Notes: generated from the sequence alone by a model not told the origin. A stretch of 64,000 bases of DNA from Bacteroidales bacterium (GCA_017460915.1 JAFUAA010000029.1:1-64000); one strand, 5' to 3'. Shown: positions 1 to 8,331, counted from the stretch's first letter. Made by a program: numbers and translations.

Positions 1-97
1 TATGGCATACATACATTACTATAACAACGACAGAATCAAGTTAAGACTAAAAGGAAAGAGTCCGGTGCAATTCCGAACTCTTTACCATGATAATTAA
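1..97 (+). CDS. IS3-family transposase OrfB, C-terminal fragment
   Basis: An open frame enters from the left edge and stops at TAA 95-97. Its last residues include YIHYYNNDRIKLRLKGKSP, the characteristic end of the rve (integrase catalytic core) domain of IS3-family OrfB transposases, which act in copy-out-paste-in transposition with a DDE active site. The catalytic residues would lie upstream, outside the window, so activity cannot be judged. Confidence 0.8.
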   Translation, partial: MAYIHYYNNDRIKLRLKGKSPVQFRTLYHDN

Positions 98-130
98 TGT
101 TTAACCGTCCAACTTCTGGGGGGCACATCA
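1..130 (+). mobile_element. Right end of an IS3-family insertion sequence (left part outside window)
   Basis: The tail of a transposase reading frame (to 97) is followed by a terminal sequence at 107-130 that ends in GGGGGGCACATCA, a typical IS3-family inverted-repeat end. The other end and any target duplication lie outside the window, so the boundary at 130 is inferred. The element sits 39 bp beyond the stop of the neighbouring barrel gene and reads towards it. Confidence 0.75.
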
Positions 131-168
131 CCTTGCGGTCGCTCTTTTGTTTTTGCGCGTGTTACGAC

Positions 169-897
169 TTAGAAGAGGATACCCACTTCGATGCCTAAAC
201 GGTTTTGAAGAACGTTTAACTTGGGATCGCGGTCTCCAATCTTATTATTATCCTCAAAGTAGTGAGCATAATGGTTGGGAGCGATGGAGTTGATGTTGTT
301 GATGAAATCGTGCGAGAAGTACAAACCAGCGAAAACGCGGGTCGATTCATCAATGGCATACTGGGCACCAGCACCAATCTTCAAGGAAGCGCGAAGGTTG
401 CTGTATTCCTTGTTGGTGGCAGCATATTCACCCGCATTGTCATCCATGACCTTCACCCTCTGGGCGTAACCGAGGCCAGCACCCACTTGGGCATAAGCAC
501 GAAGCGGAAGGTTACCAAGTTCGTTGGTCATCATCTTCAGCATCAACGGGATTTCGTAGACAGTGGCCTTGTACATTCTGTCAACTTTGTAGGTCTCAAA
601 GACGGACACTGAATCTGCACCCATGACCATACGGCCATTGTCAAAGCTGTAGTGACCACGGTTCATGCTCACGTTGACGCCAGTGACAATGGCATAGTTA
701 GGAGCGAAATAATACTCCGCAACAACACCAACGCCAAAGCCCGTTCTCAGGCCTTCGTTTTGGGCAGCGCCCGTTGTTGAACCCGTCCAGTCAAAGCCAG
801 GACCCAATTTGAAACCAAAGGCAAAGCCATTGTTCTGCGCTGAAACAGTCAGCGACATAGCCAGCAATAAGCCGACGAATAATAAACTCTTCTTCAT
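169..897 (-). CDS. Outer membrane beta-barrel protein (porin family)
   Basis: A 242-residue protein with a clear signal peptide (MKKSLLFVGLLLAMSLTVSA, cleavage before QNNG). It continues as alternating amphipathic strands with glycine-rich turns (GFAFGFKLGPGFDW, GVGVVAEYYFAPNYAIVTG) and ends in an aromatic strand (GIEVGILF). This is the pattern of small 8-10-strand outer-membrane barrels (OmpW/PorT-like) common in Bacteroidales. It has its own -7 box at 923-931 and is transcribed divergently from the peptidase at 1005. Ligand and function cannot be assigned from sequence. Confidence 0.8.
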   Translation of the reverse strand: MKKSLLFVGLLLAMSLTVSAQNNGFAFGFKLGPGFDWTGSTTGAAQNEGLRTGFGVGVVAEYYFAPNYAIVTGVNVSMNRGHYSFDNGRMVMGADSVSVFETYKVDRMYKATVYEIPLMLKMMTNELGNLPLRAYAQVGAGLGYAQRVKVMDDNAGEYAATNKEYSNLRASLKIGAGAQYAIDESTRVFAGLYFSHDFINNINSIAPNHYAHYFEDNNKIGDRDPKLNVLQNRLGIEVGILF

Positions 898-922
898 AGT
901 AGATTGATTTTAGAATTACGCG

Positions 923-931
923 GCAAAAGTA
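923..931 (-). promoter_or_regulatory. Bacteroidota -7 promoter box for the barrel gene
   Basis: Read on the minus strand this is TACTTTTGC, matching TAnnTTTGC, 26 nt upstream of the ATG at 897. Confidence 0.7.
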
Positions 932-971
932 CTCTTTTTTTCGATAGCAAAGGAAAATCATGAATTTTTTC

Positions 972-979
972 TACCTTTG
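972..979 (+). promoter_or_regulatory. -7 promoter box that fixes the start of the M24 peptidase
   Basis: TACCTTTG lies inside the longest possible reading frame (which could begin at 960). Transcription would begin near 985, so the ATG at 1005 is the real start and the upstream ATG is not translated. Confidence 0.7.
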
Positions 980-1004
980 TGCGACAATTGAAAAACTCAA
1001 CACA

Positions 1005-2297
1005 ATGAATAATCCCATTCCCAACCAACTTTTCATCCGCAACCGCACTAACTTGGCGGCACAACTGCTGCCCAAATCGGTGGCCGTCTTCACTGCCAAC
1101 GAACCTATGCCGCGCAACGGCGACGAGTTCTATCCCTTCCGACAACAATCTGATTTCTTTTACCTTACGGGCATCAACGAAGAGAATGCGTTCCTCCTCC
1201 TATCCCCCGACTATCCCGACGAGACGATGCGCGAAGTCCTCTTCATCGAGCCTTACGACGAGGTGAAAGCCACTTGGCAGGGCGAGATGCTCGACGCCCA
1301 ACAAGCCGCCGAACTTTCGGGCATCAAAACCGTGAAAGGCAGCGACGCCTTCTGGATGACGCTCAACGACTTTGCCTATTCGGGCTACGGCGACACGATT
1401 TTCCTGAACAGTTACGAATACCCGAAATACGAATGCGCCGTCGAGACCATCCAGCAGCGTTTCGTGAAACAAGTCAGGGAACGCTACCCGATGCACAACT
1501 ATGGTCGCACCGCCCCGATGCTCAACGCATTGCGCATGGTGAAGTCGCAGGAGGAAATCGACGTCATGCAGCAAGCCTGTGACATCACCGCGAAAGCCTT
1601 CCACCGTTGCTTGGCCACCGTCAGACCGGGCATGTACGAATACCAAGTGCAGGCAGAAATCGAGTACATCTTCAAGCAAAACAACGCCACGGGGCACGCC
1701 TATGCGCCCATCATCGCGGGCGGGAAGAACGGCTGCTGCCTGCATTATTCCAAGAACCAGAGCCTGCTCAACGACGGCGACCTACTCCTCTTCGACATCG
1801 GCTGCGAGTTGAAGAACTATGCCTCCGACCTGAGCCGTACCATACCTATTAATGGAAAGTTCACGCCACGGCAAAAGGATTGCTACAACGCCGTCCTCCG
1901 CGTGATGAAGGAAATCACCCAACTCTACCGTCCAGGCGGCTGCATCAACGAGATCAACGAGACCACCTACCGCCTGATGGAACAGGAGATGATTCGGCTG
2001 GGGCTTTTCACCGCCGAAGACGTGAAAAAACAAAACCCTGAAAAGCCGCTGTATCGCAAATACCTGATGCACGGCATGGCGCACCACATCGGCTTGGATG
2101 TGCACGACAGCATCGACAAGTTCAAGCCCTTCGCGCCCAGGATGATTCTCAGCTGCGAGCCAGGCATTTACATTCGCGAGGAAGGCATCGGCATCCGCAT
2201 CGAGAACGACCTGCTCATCACCGATGGCGAGCCTGTCAATTTGTTTGAAGGTCTGCCGACGGAAATCGAGGAAATCGAATCGGCAATGAGAAAATAA
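1005..2297 (+). CDS. pepP: Xaa-Pro aminopeptidase (M24B family)
   Basis: A 430-residue cytoplasmic metallopeptidase that removes an N-terminal residue preceding proline. An aminopeptidase-P N-terminal domain occupies about the first 150 residues. The pita-bread catalytic domain then carries all five metal ligands: two Asp in LLLFDIG and YASDLSRT, His in HGMAHHIGLDVHD, Glu in EPGIYI and Glu in RIENDLLI. The start at 1005 (MNNPIPNQ) is chosen because the promoter box lies at 972-979. A second, divergent M24 paralogue lies 0.8 kb downstream, with a HigBA toxin-antitoxin pair between them. Confidence 0.9.
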   Translation: MNNPIPNQLFIRNRTNLAAQLLPKSVAVFTANEPMPRNGDEFYPFRQQSDFFYLTGINEENAFLLLSPDYPDETMREVLFIEPYDEVKATWQGEMLDAQQAAELSGIKTVKGSDAFWMTLNDFAYSGYGDTIFLNSYEYPKYECAVETIQQRFVKQVRERYPMHNYGRTAPMLNALRMVKSQEEIDVMQQACDITAKAFHRCLATVRPGMYEYQVQAEIEYIFKQNNATGHAYAPIIAGGKNGCCLHYSKNQSLLNDGDLLLFDIGCELKNYASDLSRTIPINGKFTPRQKDCYNAVLRVMKEITQLYRPGGCINEINETTYRLMEQEMIRLGLFTAEDVKKQNPEKPLYRKYLMHGMAHHIGLDVHDSIDKFKPFAPRMILSCEPGIYIREEGIGIRIENDLLITDGEPVNLFEGLPTEIEEIESAMRK

Positions 2298-2331
2298 TTC
2301 ACTTTTTTAGTGAAGATTTGCATAATTTTTG

Positions 2332-2340
2332 TACTTTTGC
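2332..2340 (+). promoter_or_regulatory. -7 promoter box of the higBA operon
   Basis: TACTTTTGC lies 12 nt before the ATG at 2353, so the toxin starts at 2353 (MEIRFEK) rather than at the upstream in-frame ATG at 2329. Confidence 0.65.
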
Positions 2341-2352
2341 ATCGTTATAACT

Positions 2353-2664
2353 ATGGAAATAAGATTCGAAAAGGAGTATTTAAAGGAACTGTATAATGAT
2401 GGCCGAACAAAAAACAAGAAATATCGGTTTCAGCCACAAGTAGTGAAAAAGTATCAGAAAAGAATTGATACGTTGGCTGGCATTACTCGAATTGAGGAAC
2501 TGTTTACACTTAACTCCCTCAACTTCGAGGCATTGGAAAGTTCTGGCAACTATTCAATCCGCATCGATTACCATTACAGGCTTGAATTTCAAGTCAGCAA
2601 CTCCGACACCGAACCTATTATTACCATTTGGTTGATTATGGACATTACAAATCATTACGAATAG
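2353..2664 (+). CDS. higB: HigB-like RelE-superfamily toxin
   Basis: A 103-residue basic protein of the RelE/HigB fold: an N-terminal helix pair rich in Lys/Arg, then LNSLNFEALESSGNYSIRID and YRLEFQV, the strands that carry the mRNA-binding basic residues in ribosome-dependent mRNA interferases. The order toxin first, antitoxin second is the inverted order typical of HigBA. The TAG stop at 2662-2664 overlaps the AGGAG ribosome site of the antitoxin (2663-2667), so the genes are probably translationally coupled. Predicted to cleave translated mRNA when the antitoxin is degraded. Activity is inferred. Confidence 0.8.
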   Translation: MEIRFEKEYLKELYNDGRTKNKKYRFQPQVVKKYQKRIDTLAGITRIEELFTLNSLNFEALESSGNYSIRIDYHYRLEFQVSNSDTEPIITIWLIMDITNHYE

Positions 2665-2675
2665 GAGATAAAATA

Positions 2676-2981
2676 ATGAATACCAATCGAATACCAACTC
2701 ATCCAGGGGATGTCATTAAAGAAGAGCTGGAATACCGAGGCATCACACAAAAACGGTTCGCCGATTTGACAGGAGTTCCCTACACCATGCTCAACGAAAT
2801 CTTGAACGGCAAACGCCCCGTGACGAGCGATTTCGCGCTTATCGTAGAAGCCGCCATTGGCATCAGTCCGCAGTTGCTCATCAATATGCAAGCACGGTAT
2901 AATATGGCTGTTGCCATGAACCAATCATCGTTCATGACACGGCTTGAACATATCAGAAAATCTTGTGCAGCAATCTTTTAA
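2676..2981 (+). CDS. higA: HigA-like antitoxin, XRE-family DNA-binding
   Basis: A 101-residue protein starting MNTNRIPTHPGDVIKEELE, the hallmark of HigA antitoxins (HPGxxLxEEL). A helix-turn-helix follows (ITQKRFADLTGVPYTMLNEI, then NGKRPVTSDFALIVEAAIG). A perfect AGGAG lies 8 nt upstream of this ATG, which makes 2676 preferable to the longer frame at 2628. HigA proteins neutralise HigB and repress their own promoter, here expected around 2310-2345. Confidence 0.85.
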   Translation: MNTNRIPTHPGDVIKEELEYRGITQKRFADLTGVPYTMLNEILNGKRPVTSDFALIVEAAIGISPQLLINMQARYNMAVAMNQSSFMTRLEHIRKSCAAIF

Positions 2982-3055
2982 ACGACTAAACAAATCAAAA
3001 TTGGTATACGCCCATTCGTACTTCAACACAGTTAATCAACAAAATCAACAACAAT

Positions 3056-4477
3056 ATGTTCAATAAAGACGTTTACAGTGGCCGTCGCGCCACATTGAAA
3101 AAAATGCTCACGAAGGGCATCGCCTTCTTCCCTGCCAACAACGAGGCGCCCTTCAACTATCCTGACAACACCTATATCTACCGTCAGGACAGCAACTTCT
3201 CCTATTTCTTTGGCCTCAACCACCCCGATATGGTGGGCGTCATCGATTTTGAGACGGGCGAGGAAATCCTCTTCGGCGTGGATGTCACCATCGACGATGT
3301 GATTTGGTGCGGTCCGCTGCCCTCGCTGAAGGAACAGGGCGACAGTATCGGCATCACCGACTGCCGCGACTTCAACAAGTTTGGAGAATACCTGCAACAA
3401 GCCATGGCCAAAGGTCGCCAAATCCACATGTTGCCCACCTATCGCGGCGACACGCAAATCCAATGCGCCAACTGGCTTGGCTGCAATGTGAACAAGGTCA
3501 GCGACTATGTGAGCGTGAAGCTCATCAAGGCCGTCATCGCCATGCGCGAAATCAAGAGCGAGCTCGAAATCGCCGAGATGGAGCGCGCCGCCAACACCGC
3601 TTATTACATGCACACCACCGCCATGAAACTCTGCAAGCCTGGCATGGTCGAGCAAGAGATTGCCGGTGTGGTGGAAGGCCTCTCGCTGTCGGGCGGCGGT
3701 CCCGTGTCGTTCCCCATCATCCTCAGCGTCGACGGTCAGACTTTGCACAACCACGGTCACCACAACGTGCTGAAGGAAGGCCGTATGATGGTGTGCGACG
3801 CCGGCGCCGAGACAGAGAACTACTACGCCTCCGACTTCACCCGCACCACTCCTGTGGGCGGCAAGTTCAACCAACGCCAACGCGAGATTTACGAAATCGT
3901 GCTGAAAGCCAACCAAGAAGTGGCCGCCAACACCCGTCCCTACATACCCTACATGGTGATGCACACCCTCGCCTGCCGCACCTTGATTGAGGGCTTGAAA
4001 GGCGTCGGCCTGATGAAAGGCGACACTGAAGAAGCCCTGATGAACGGTGCCCACTGGCTCTTCATGCCTCACGGCCTCGGCCACATGCTCGGCATGGACG
4101 TGCACGACATGGAAGGCCTCGGCGAGACCTACGTGGGCTATGACGATATCACGCCACGCTCCACCAAGCAAGGCTTCAGTTGCCTACGTTGCGGCAAGAC
4201 CCTGAAGCCAGGCTTCGTGGTCACCGACGAGCCGGGCATCTACTTCATTCCGACCCTCATCGACATGTGGAAAGCCGAAGGCAAGTTCAAGGAGTTCATC
4301 AACTACGACAAGCTGGAGAGCTACAAGGACTTCGGCGGCATTCGCATCGAGGACGACCTGCTCATCACCGCCGACGGTTGCCGCATCCTGGGCCGCCCGA
4401 TACCCAAGACCGTCTCGGAGGTCGAGGACATGTGCGCCCAAGGGCGAGAATGGATCAAGAAAGAAGGATTGTACTGA
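3056..4477 (+). CDS. pepP: Aminopeptidase P family protein (M24B), second paralogue
   Basis: A 473-residue M24 metallopeptidase with an aminopeptidase-P N-terminal domain (about 1-175) and catalytic domain. Metal ligands are in VCDAGAE, YASDFTRT, HGLGHMLGMDVHDMEG, DEPGIYF and RIEDDLLI, so all five are kept. It differs from the gene at 1005 by an insert between the His and the first Glu (about residues 355-385, containing the CLRCGKTL segment) and by a longer segment before the last Glu, as in the prolidase-like subgroup. Expected to hydrolyse Xaa-Pro bonds. The substrate is not predictable. It ends at a hairpin terminator (4487-4515). Confidence 0.85.
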   Translation: MFNKDVYSGRRATLKKMLTKGIAFFPANNEAPFNYPDNTYIYRQDSNFSYFFGLNHPDMVGVIDFETGEEILFGVDVTIDDVIWCGPLPSLKEQGDSIGITDCRDFNKFGEYLQQAMAKGRQIHMLPTYRGDTQIQCANWLGCNVNKVSDYVSVKLIKAVIAMREIKSELEIAEMERAANTAYYMHTTAMKLCKPGMVEQEIAGVVEGLSLSGGGPVSFPIILSVDGQTLHNHGHHNVLKEGRMMVCDAGAETENYYASDFTRTTPVGGKFNQRQREIYEIVLKANQEVAANTRPYIPYMVMHTLACRTLIEGLKGVGLMKGDTEEALMNGAHWLFMPHGLGHMLGMDVHDMEGLGETYVGYDDITPRSTKQGFSCLRCGKTLKPGFVVTDEPGIYFIPTLIDMWKAEGKFKEFINYDKLESYKDFGGIRIEDDLLITADGCRILGRPIPKTVSEVEDMCAQGREWIKKEGLY

Positions 4478-4486
4478 TGTACTGAG

Positions 4487-4515
4487 AAAAGGGAGGGCAA
4501 ACGCCTCCCTTTTTT
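4487..4515 (+). terminator. Rho-independent terminator after the second M24 peptidase
   Basis: The stem GGGAGG (4491-4496) / CCTCCC (4504-4509) is extended by AAAA/TTTT pairing and followed by a T6 run. It lies between convergent genes and may also serve the TonB receptor gene on the other strand. Confidence 0.8.
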
Positions 4516-4518
4516 CAT

Positions 4519-7038
4519 TTAGAACTCCATCACCAACTTCACGTTGACATAGCGCGGCGTCAAGTAATTCGGGGCACCGTAATACCTGTTGTCGATGTAT
4601 TTCACCCAAGTGTAGGAAATCACATTGGGGATGTCAAGCAGGTTGAACACGTCGACGCTGACGAACATATTCTTGACATAACGCAACGGGTTGCCCTTGC
4701 TGAAACTGCTGGCTTCGCTGATGAGTTGCTTGCTAAATCCAATGTCAACGCGGCGATAGGCAGGATAACGGCCCGAATTGGAATAGAAATCCGAATTGTT
4801 GTCGCTTTGTGGCAAGCCCATGCCAAAGGTCAACGTCATGTTGACACGCCATGTGGGTGCACTGGGAATATAATCTTGGAAAAACAACGAGAAGTTAATC
4901 AACTGGTTGGAAGGGCGGAAATGCCAGCCCAAGGCCACAGTATCAGCCACTTGGTCGTCGGTATGATTGTAGAACGGCAAACGGTTGCCGTCGGTGTCAA
5001 TCAAGTAATAGTCGCCGCGAATGTCTTCCCGCGCCCGCATGAATGAAAGGCTTGCCCAGCTGTCGATGCCTTTCACGAACTCGCCATTCACCTTGAAATC
5101 GAGGCCGGTGGTGTAGGCCCGCGCCGACTGGTCGGCATAATAGCGGATGCGCACGTTGTCGACATCGTATGGGATGACGTGGGTGAACCACTTGAAATAG
5201 AGTTCGGAAGTCAAGATGAAAGGCCGGCTCCAAGCATGGAACTTCAGGTCGTTGCCCGCCACGATCTGATAGGATTGCTGCGCCTTGGCCTCCTTAAACA
5301 GACTGCCGTCACGGTTGCGAATCTCGCGGTAAAACGGAGTCTGACTATAGACACCGCCAGAGAGTCGGTACACCATTTCCCGCTTGTCTTCTTCTGGCTT
5401 GTAGGCGATGCCAGCTCGCGGGCTGACATACACCTTATTGTTATAGCTCCAATAATTGGCACGCAGGCCACCCATGATGACCAACTCGCCCTTGTCGCGA
5501 TAGGGAAGCGTCCAAGAATTTTGGACATAGCCGTCAAGATTGTTGACAGACAAGATGTTGTGCGTCTTATGAGAAAAATCGGTTCCGATTTCGGGCAAGA
5601 TGTCTGGATAGCCGCCAATCACGTCGGGCACATGAGGCAAGGCATAGCCTGCCGAGTCCATCATCTGCCATTCGTCGACCACATCGTCGACGTCCTGATA
5701 CTGGAAACGCAAGCCCCATTTCAGCAGTTGGTTGTCCGTTGCGTAAAGTCCCTTGTGGTCAAGGTTATAGACTTGGGCATAGAAACCGTTGCGGGCGTGT
5801 TTTATCAATGTGCCGACCTCATGGTTTTCAATCACTTCGCCAAAATCCTCACTCCCAATCGAAGAATTGCGGATGCCGAAGAAATACTGTTCCTGTAGGT
5901 CGAAGGTCTCCGTTTCGTAGGTGGAATAAGCCGAAGCTATCCATCTCAGGTTCAAATCCTTATTGGGTTTGTAGGCCAACGTCAATGCTCCCAAGCCTGT
6001 CGTGTAGTCGTCCACCTCTTGTCCGTCGAAATAGACATTGATTTGTAAAGGCAAGTCGATGGTACCCGTATTGATTTTGGCGTTTTGAGGGATAAGCATA
6101 TAGCGGTTCTTGGAGTAATAACCCAAGAACGAAAGTCCCCATTTCTCGTTGAGTTGATAGTTGAGCAGGGCTTGTCCGTCGGCGAAATTGGGGCGATAGT
6201 CGCCTTTCGTGTCCATCAAGCCGAGGGCAAGGGCGGTGTTTTTGTAGCGCAAGCCGACGAGATAGCTAAACTTCTCGTTTTTCGTGATGCCTTCCACGTG
6301 GGCTTCGGCACCCAAAAGACTGAGCGTCAGCGAACCAGTCGCTTCTTTCGGGGTTTTGTAGGTTACATCCAAGACTGACGACATCTTGTCGCCATATTCC
6401 GCCGCAAAACCTCCGGCCGAAAACTCGATGTTGTTGACCAGCTGCGAGTTGACGAAACTCAAGCCCTCCTGCTGTCCCGACCCGACGAGGAACGGACGAT
6501 AGATCTCAATGCCGTTGACGTAAATCAGATTCTCGTCGAAGTTGCCGCCACGCACGCGGTATTGCGAGCTCAGCTCGTTGTTGGAGACCACGCCGGGCAG
6601 GGTCTTGATGAGCGTTTCCACTCCCCCGCCCATCGAAGGCAGCAAGGTGGCCTGCTTCGCGTTGAGGCGCGTAAGGCTCGAGGCATCGGTGCCTCGGTCG
6701 CTGATGACGGCATCGGGCAAGACGGTGGCGGTAGAAGCCAAGGTCACGTCAAGTTTCCTCTTCTCGCCTATCTTCAGGCGCACTTCAACTTTCTTTTGTT
6801 CGTAGCCGACAAAGGAAAAATGGACGGTCAAACTGGTGTCGGCCAGTACCGAAAGTTCATAATAGCCTCGCGTGTTGGTAGTTTGACCGACCAGCAATTC
6901 GGGCACAATCACATTCGCCATCTCGATGGGATGGCCCTGTTCGTCGGTCACCTTTCCATAAAGCAAGCCCGTAGGCAACTGTTGTGCGACGGCGGTCAGC
7001 GAGAGGAACACCAAAGCTATGAGAAATCTGATACGCAT
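4519..7038 (-). CDS. TonB-dependent outer membrane receptor with carboxypeptidase-like regulatory domain
   Basis: An 839-residue outer-membrane transporter. Signal peptide MRIRFLIALVFLSLTAVAQ. Residues about 25-110 form a CarboxypepD_reg-like beta-sandwich (GKVTDEQGHPIEMANVIVP, TNTRGYYELSV). The TonB plug covers about 120-230 (LTRLNAKQATLLPSMGGGVE, YRVRGGNFDENLIYVNGIEI). A 22-strand barrel follows and ends YVNVKLVMEF. The start at 7038 is chosen because a signal peptide begins exactly there; the longer frame from 7122 adds an implausible N-terminus. There is no SusD partner next to it, so it is not a typical polysaccharide-utilisation pair. The likely substrate class (metal complex, cofactor or small peptide) cannot be told. 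Confidence 0.9.
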   Translation of the reverse strand: MRIRFLIALVFLSLTAVAQQLPTGLLYGKVTDEQGHPIEMANVIVPELLVGQTTNTRGYYELSVLADTSLTVHFSFVGYEQKKVEVRLKIGEKRKLDVTLASTATVLPDAVISDRGTDASSLTRLNAKQATLLPSMGGGVETLIKTLPGVVSNNELSSQYRVRGGNFDENLIYVNGIEIYRPFLVGSGQQEGLSFVNSQLVNNIEFSAGGFAAEYGDKMSSVLDVTYKTPKEATGSLTLSLLGAEAHVEGITKNEKFSYLVGLRYKNTALALGLMDTKGDYRPNFADGQALLNYQLNEKWGLSFLGYYSKNRYMLIPQNAKINTGTIDLPLQINVYFDGQEVDDYTTGLGALTLAYKPNKDLNLRWIASAYSTYETETFDLQEQYFFGIRNSSIGSEDFGEVIENHEVGTLIKHARNGFYAQVYNLDHKGLYATDNQLLKWGLRFQYQDVDDVVDEWQMMDSAGYALPHVPDVIGGYPDILPEIGTDFSHKTHNILSVNNLDGYVQNSWTLPYRDKGELVIMGGLRANYWSYNNKVYVSPRAGIAYKPEEDKREMVYRLSGGVYSQTPFYREIRNRDGSLFKEAKAQQSYQIVAGNDLKFHAWSRPFILTSELYFKWFTHVIPYDVDNVRIRYYADQSARAYTTGLDFKVNGEFVKGIDSWASLSFMRAREDIRGDYYLIDTDGNRLPFYNHTDDQVADTVALGWHFRPSNQLINFSLFFQDYIPSAPTWRVNMTLTFGMGLPQSDNNSDFYSNSGRYPAYRRVDIGFSKQLISEASSFSKGNPLRYVKNMFVSVDVFNLLDIPNVISYTWVKYIDNRYYGAPNYLTPRYVNVKLVMEF

Positions 7039-7103
7039 GAAGGAATAACTGAATTTCTTCTGAAATATTATTGTTGCACCTCGATTTTGCGACTTGTCCA
7101 AAC

Positions 7104-7133
7104 AAAAAAAGCCGCCGCGCAAGGCACAGCAGC
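7104..7133 (-). terminator. Terminator of rpmB
   Basis: On the minus strand a 7-bp GC-rich stem (7127-7133 with 7111-7117, including G-U pairs) is followed by T7, starting 23 nt after the rpmB stop. Confidence 0.75.
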
Positions 7134-7156
7134 TTACATATCAGTCGCATTGGTGA

Positions 7157-7399
7157 TTACCAACGTTCAAGGTTACCCTTTTCGGCAGATTCCATAATGG
7201 CGGCATAAATGCCTTTCTTGTTGATGGTGCGAATGCCAGCAGCCGAAACCTTCAGCACAATCCACTCATCCCATTCCGGAACGTAGAACTTCTTGATTTT
7301 CAAATTCGGTTCAAACGTTCTCTTCGTCTTCTTGTTGGAGTGAGAAACGTTATTGCCGTGCATGACCTTTTTTCCTGTAATTTGACAAACTTTTGACAT
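7157..7399 (-). CDS. rpmB: 50S ribosomal protein bL28
   Basis: 80 residues, full length for bL28, starting [20 protein letters not shown] and continuing with [11 protein letters not shown] and the [13 protein letters not shown] segment ([13 protein letters not shown]). It is a structural protein of the large ribosomal subunit near the E site. It is monocistronic here: a -7 box lies upstream (7447-7455) and a terminator directly after. The usual Bacteroidota partner rpmG (bL33) is not adjacent. Confidence 0.95.
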   Translation of the reverse strand: MSKVCQITGKKVMHGNNVSHSNKKTKRTFEPNLKIKKFYVPEWDEWIVLKVSAAGIRTINKKGIYAAIMESAEKGNLERW

Positions 7400-7446
7400 G
7401 ACTCTTTATCCTTTATTATTTACACTTGTCTATTTTCTAACGGACT

Positions 7447-7455
7447 GCAAAAGTA
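7447..7455 (-). promoter_or_regulatory. -7 promoter box of rpmB
   Basis: TACTTTTGC on the minus strand, 48 nt upstream of the rpmB ATG. Confidence 0.65.
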
Positions 7456-7526
7456 CACATTTTTTCGTTTCACACACCATTTCTTCGAAAAATGCTTCAA
7501 AAAAATTCGCAAAGTGCTTTATTCCT

Positions 7527-7535
7527 TATCTTTGC
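7527..7535 (+). promoter_or_regulatory. -7 promoter box of the FKBP isomerase gene
   Basis: TATCTTTGC. It lies inside the longest open frame and therefore excludes the in-frame ATG at 7492 as the start. Confidence 0.7.
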
Positions 7536-7560
7536 AGGCCGAAATCAAATGAGAAAAGCC

Positions 7561-7956
7561 ATGAAAATCGAAGATTTGAAAGTCGCAAGACTTGCTTATA
7601 CCATACAATCCGACGGCCCCAACGGCCCGATTTTGGAGCAAGCCACCACAGAAAAGCCCCGCGTGATGATGTTCGGCGTGGGTCGCATCATGAAAAGTTT
7701 CTCCGACGCCTTGCGTGATTTGGAGGCTGGCGAATCCTTTGTGTTCACCATTCCGCCCGAGGAGGCTTTCGGCGTGCCCAGTCCACAGAACCAGCATCCT
7801 TTGGCCGGACATGCCCTCTTTGTGCGAGGCGAAGTGCTTGAGGTGCGCGACCCTACCATCGAGGAGATGAACGCCGAAGTGGAATACCGACGCGCCAACG
7901 GCCTGCATTTCCACCATGACCATGAGCATGGTCATCATGAGCATCACCATCACTAA
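7561..7956 (+). CDS. SlyD-like FKBP peptidyl-prolyl isomerase lacking the insert-in-flap domain
   Basis: A 131-residue cytoplasmic protein (start 7561, MKIEDLKV; an ATG at 7549 would add four residues). The FKBP core strands are visible: VARLAYTIQSDGPNGPILEQ, then MMFGVGRIMKSFSDALRDLE and GESFVFTIPPEEAFGVPSP. In SlyD the insert-in-flap chaperone domain (about 55 residues) follows this last segment. Here it is missing and the chain passes directly to HPLAGHALFVRGEVLEVRDP, the strand that normally follows the insert. The tail is His-rich (HFHHDHEHGHHEHHHH), as in SlyD/HypB nickel-handling proteins. Prolyl isomerase and metal-binding activity are likely; chaperone activity should be reduced. Confidence 0.85.
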   Translation: MKIEDLKVARLAYTIQSDGPNGPILEQATTEKPRVMMFGVGRIMKSFSDALRDLEAGESFVFTIPPEEAFGVPSPQNQHPLAGHALFVRGEVLEVRDPTIEEMNAEVEYRRANGLHFHHDHEHGHHEHHHH

Positions 7957-7975
7957 TGCCTGTGCAATTAAAAAC

Positions 7976-8008
7976 GGAATGGCCGAACCGTCACGGTCGG
8001 GCCATTCC
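7976..8008 (-). terminator. Hairpin between convergent genes, probable terminator
   Basis: A perfect 9-bp stem (GGAATGGCC/GGCCATTCC) with a further inner stem. On the minus strand it is followed by GTTTTTAATTG, so it best terminates the transcript of the small secreted protein and giant surface protein. On the plus strand no T-run follows. Confidence 0.65.
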
Positions 8009-8076
8009 TAAAAAATACAAATGAATCAAATGACTCGCCATTTTCAGGCGGGTTTTCTATAGAAAAGGAACATGCC

Positions 8077-8331
8077 TTATCTCTCTTTACGTTTTTTCCC
8101 AACGAGGTAGGCACCGCCAAGGGTTCCCAGCACCACAATGCCGCCACCGATTGGGGCATACTGGTCGGTGGTGACATCAAGCTGGGCGATGATAGGCAAC
8201 TCGTCTTGCTGCGACTCTACGCGCACGCTGTTAATCATGTCCTCGTCGGTGAGGAAAATCTGTGCCTTGCCCGACTGAGGAGCCATGCCCACCGCCAGGA
8301 CCAAAAGGGTCAGTATAGTAGCTTTTTTCAT
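8077..8331 (-). CDS. Small secreted protein with sorting-type C-terminus (candidate exosortase substrate)
   Basis: 84 residues. N-terminal signal peptide (MKKATILTLLVLAVGMAP, then QSGKAQ). A short hydrophilic middle is rich in acidic residues. The C-terminus is tripartite: the motif YAPIGGG at 58-64, a hydrophobic glycine-rich helix (about 62-78) and the basic tail KKRKER. This architecture is that of protein-sorting signals cut by exosortase/archaeosortase enzymes, and resembles the P-I-x-G-G class seen in Bacteroidota. An exosortase-like gene lies at 17432. It follows the giant surface protein gene on the same strand (130 nt gap with a hairpin) and may share its transcript. The mature function is unknown. 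Confidence 0.6.
   Translation of the reverse strand: MKKATILTLLVLAVGMAPQSGKAQIFLTDEDMINSVRVESQQDELPIIAQLDVTTDQYAPIGGGIVVLGTLGGAYLVGKKRKER

Noticed and set aside
3032..4171. A 379-codon minus-strand frame opposite the second M24 peptidase
   Set aside because: His/Val/Ala-rich shadow frame; the plus strand carries all five metal ligands of the peptidase.
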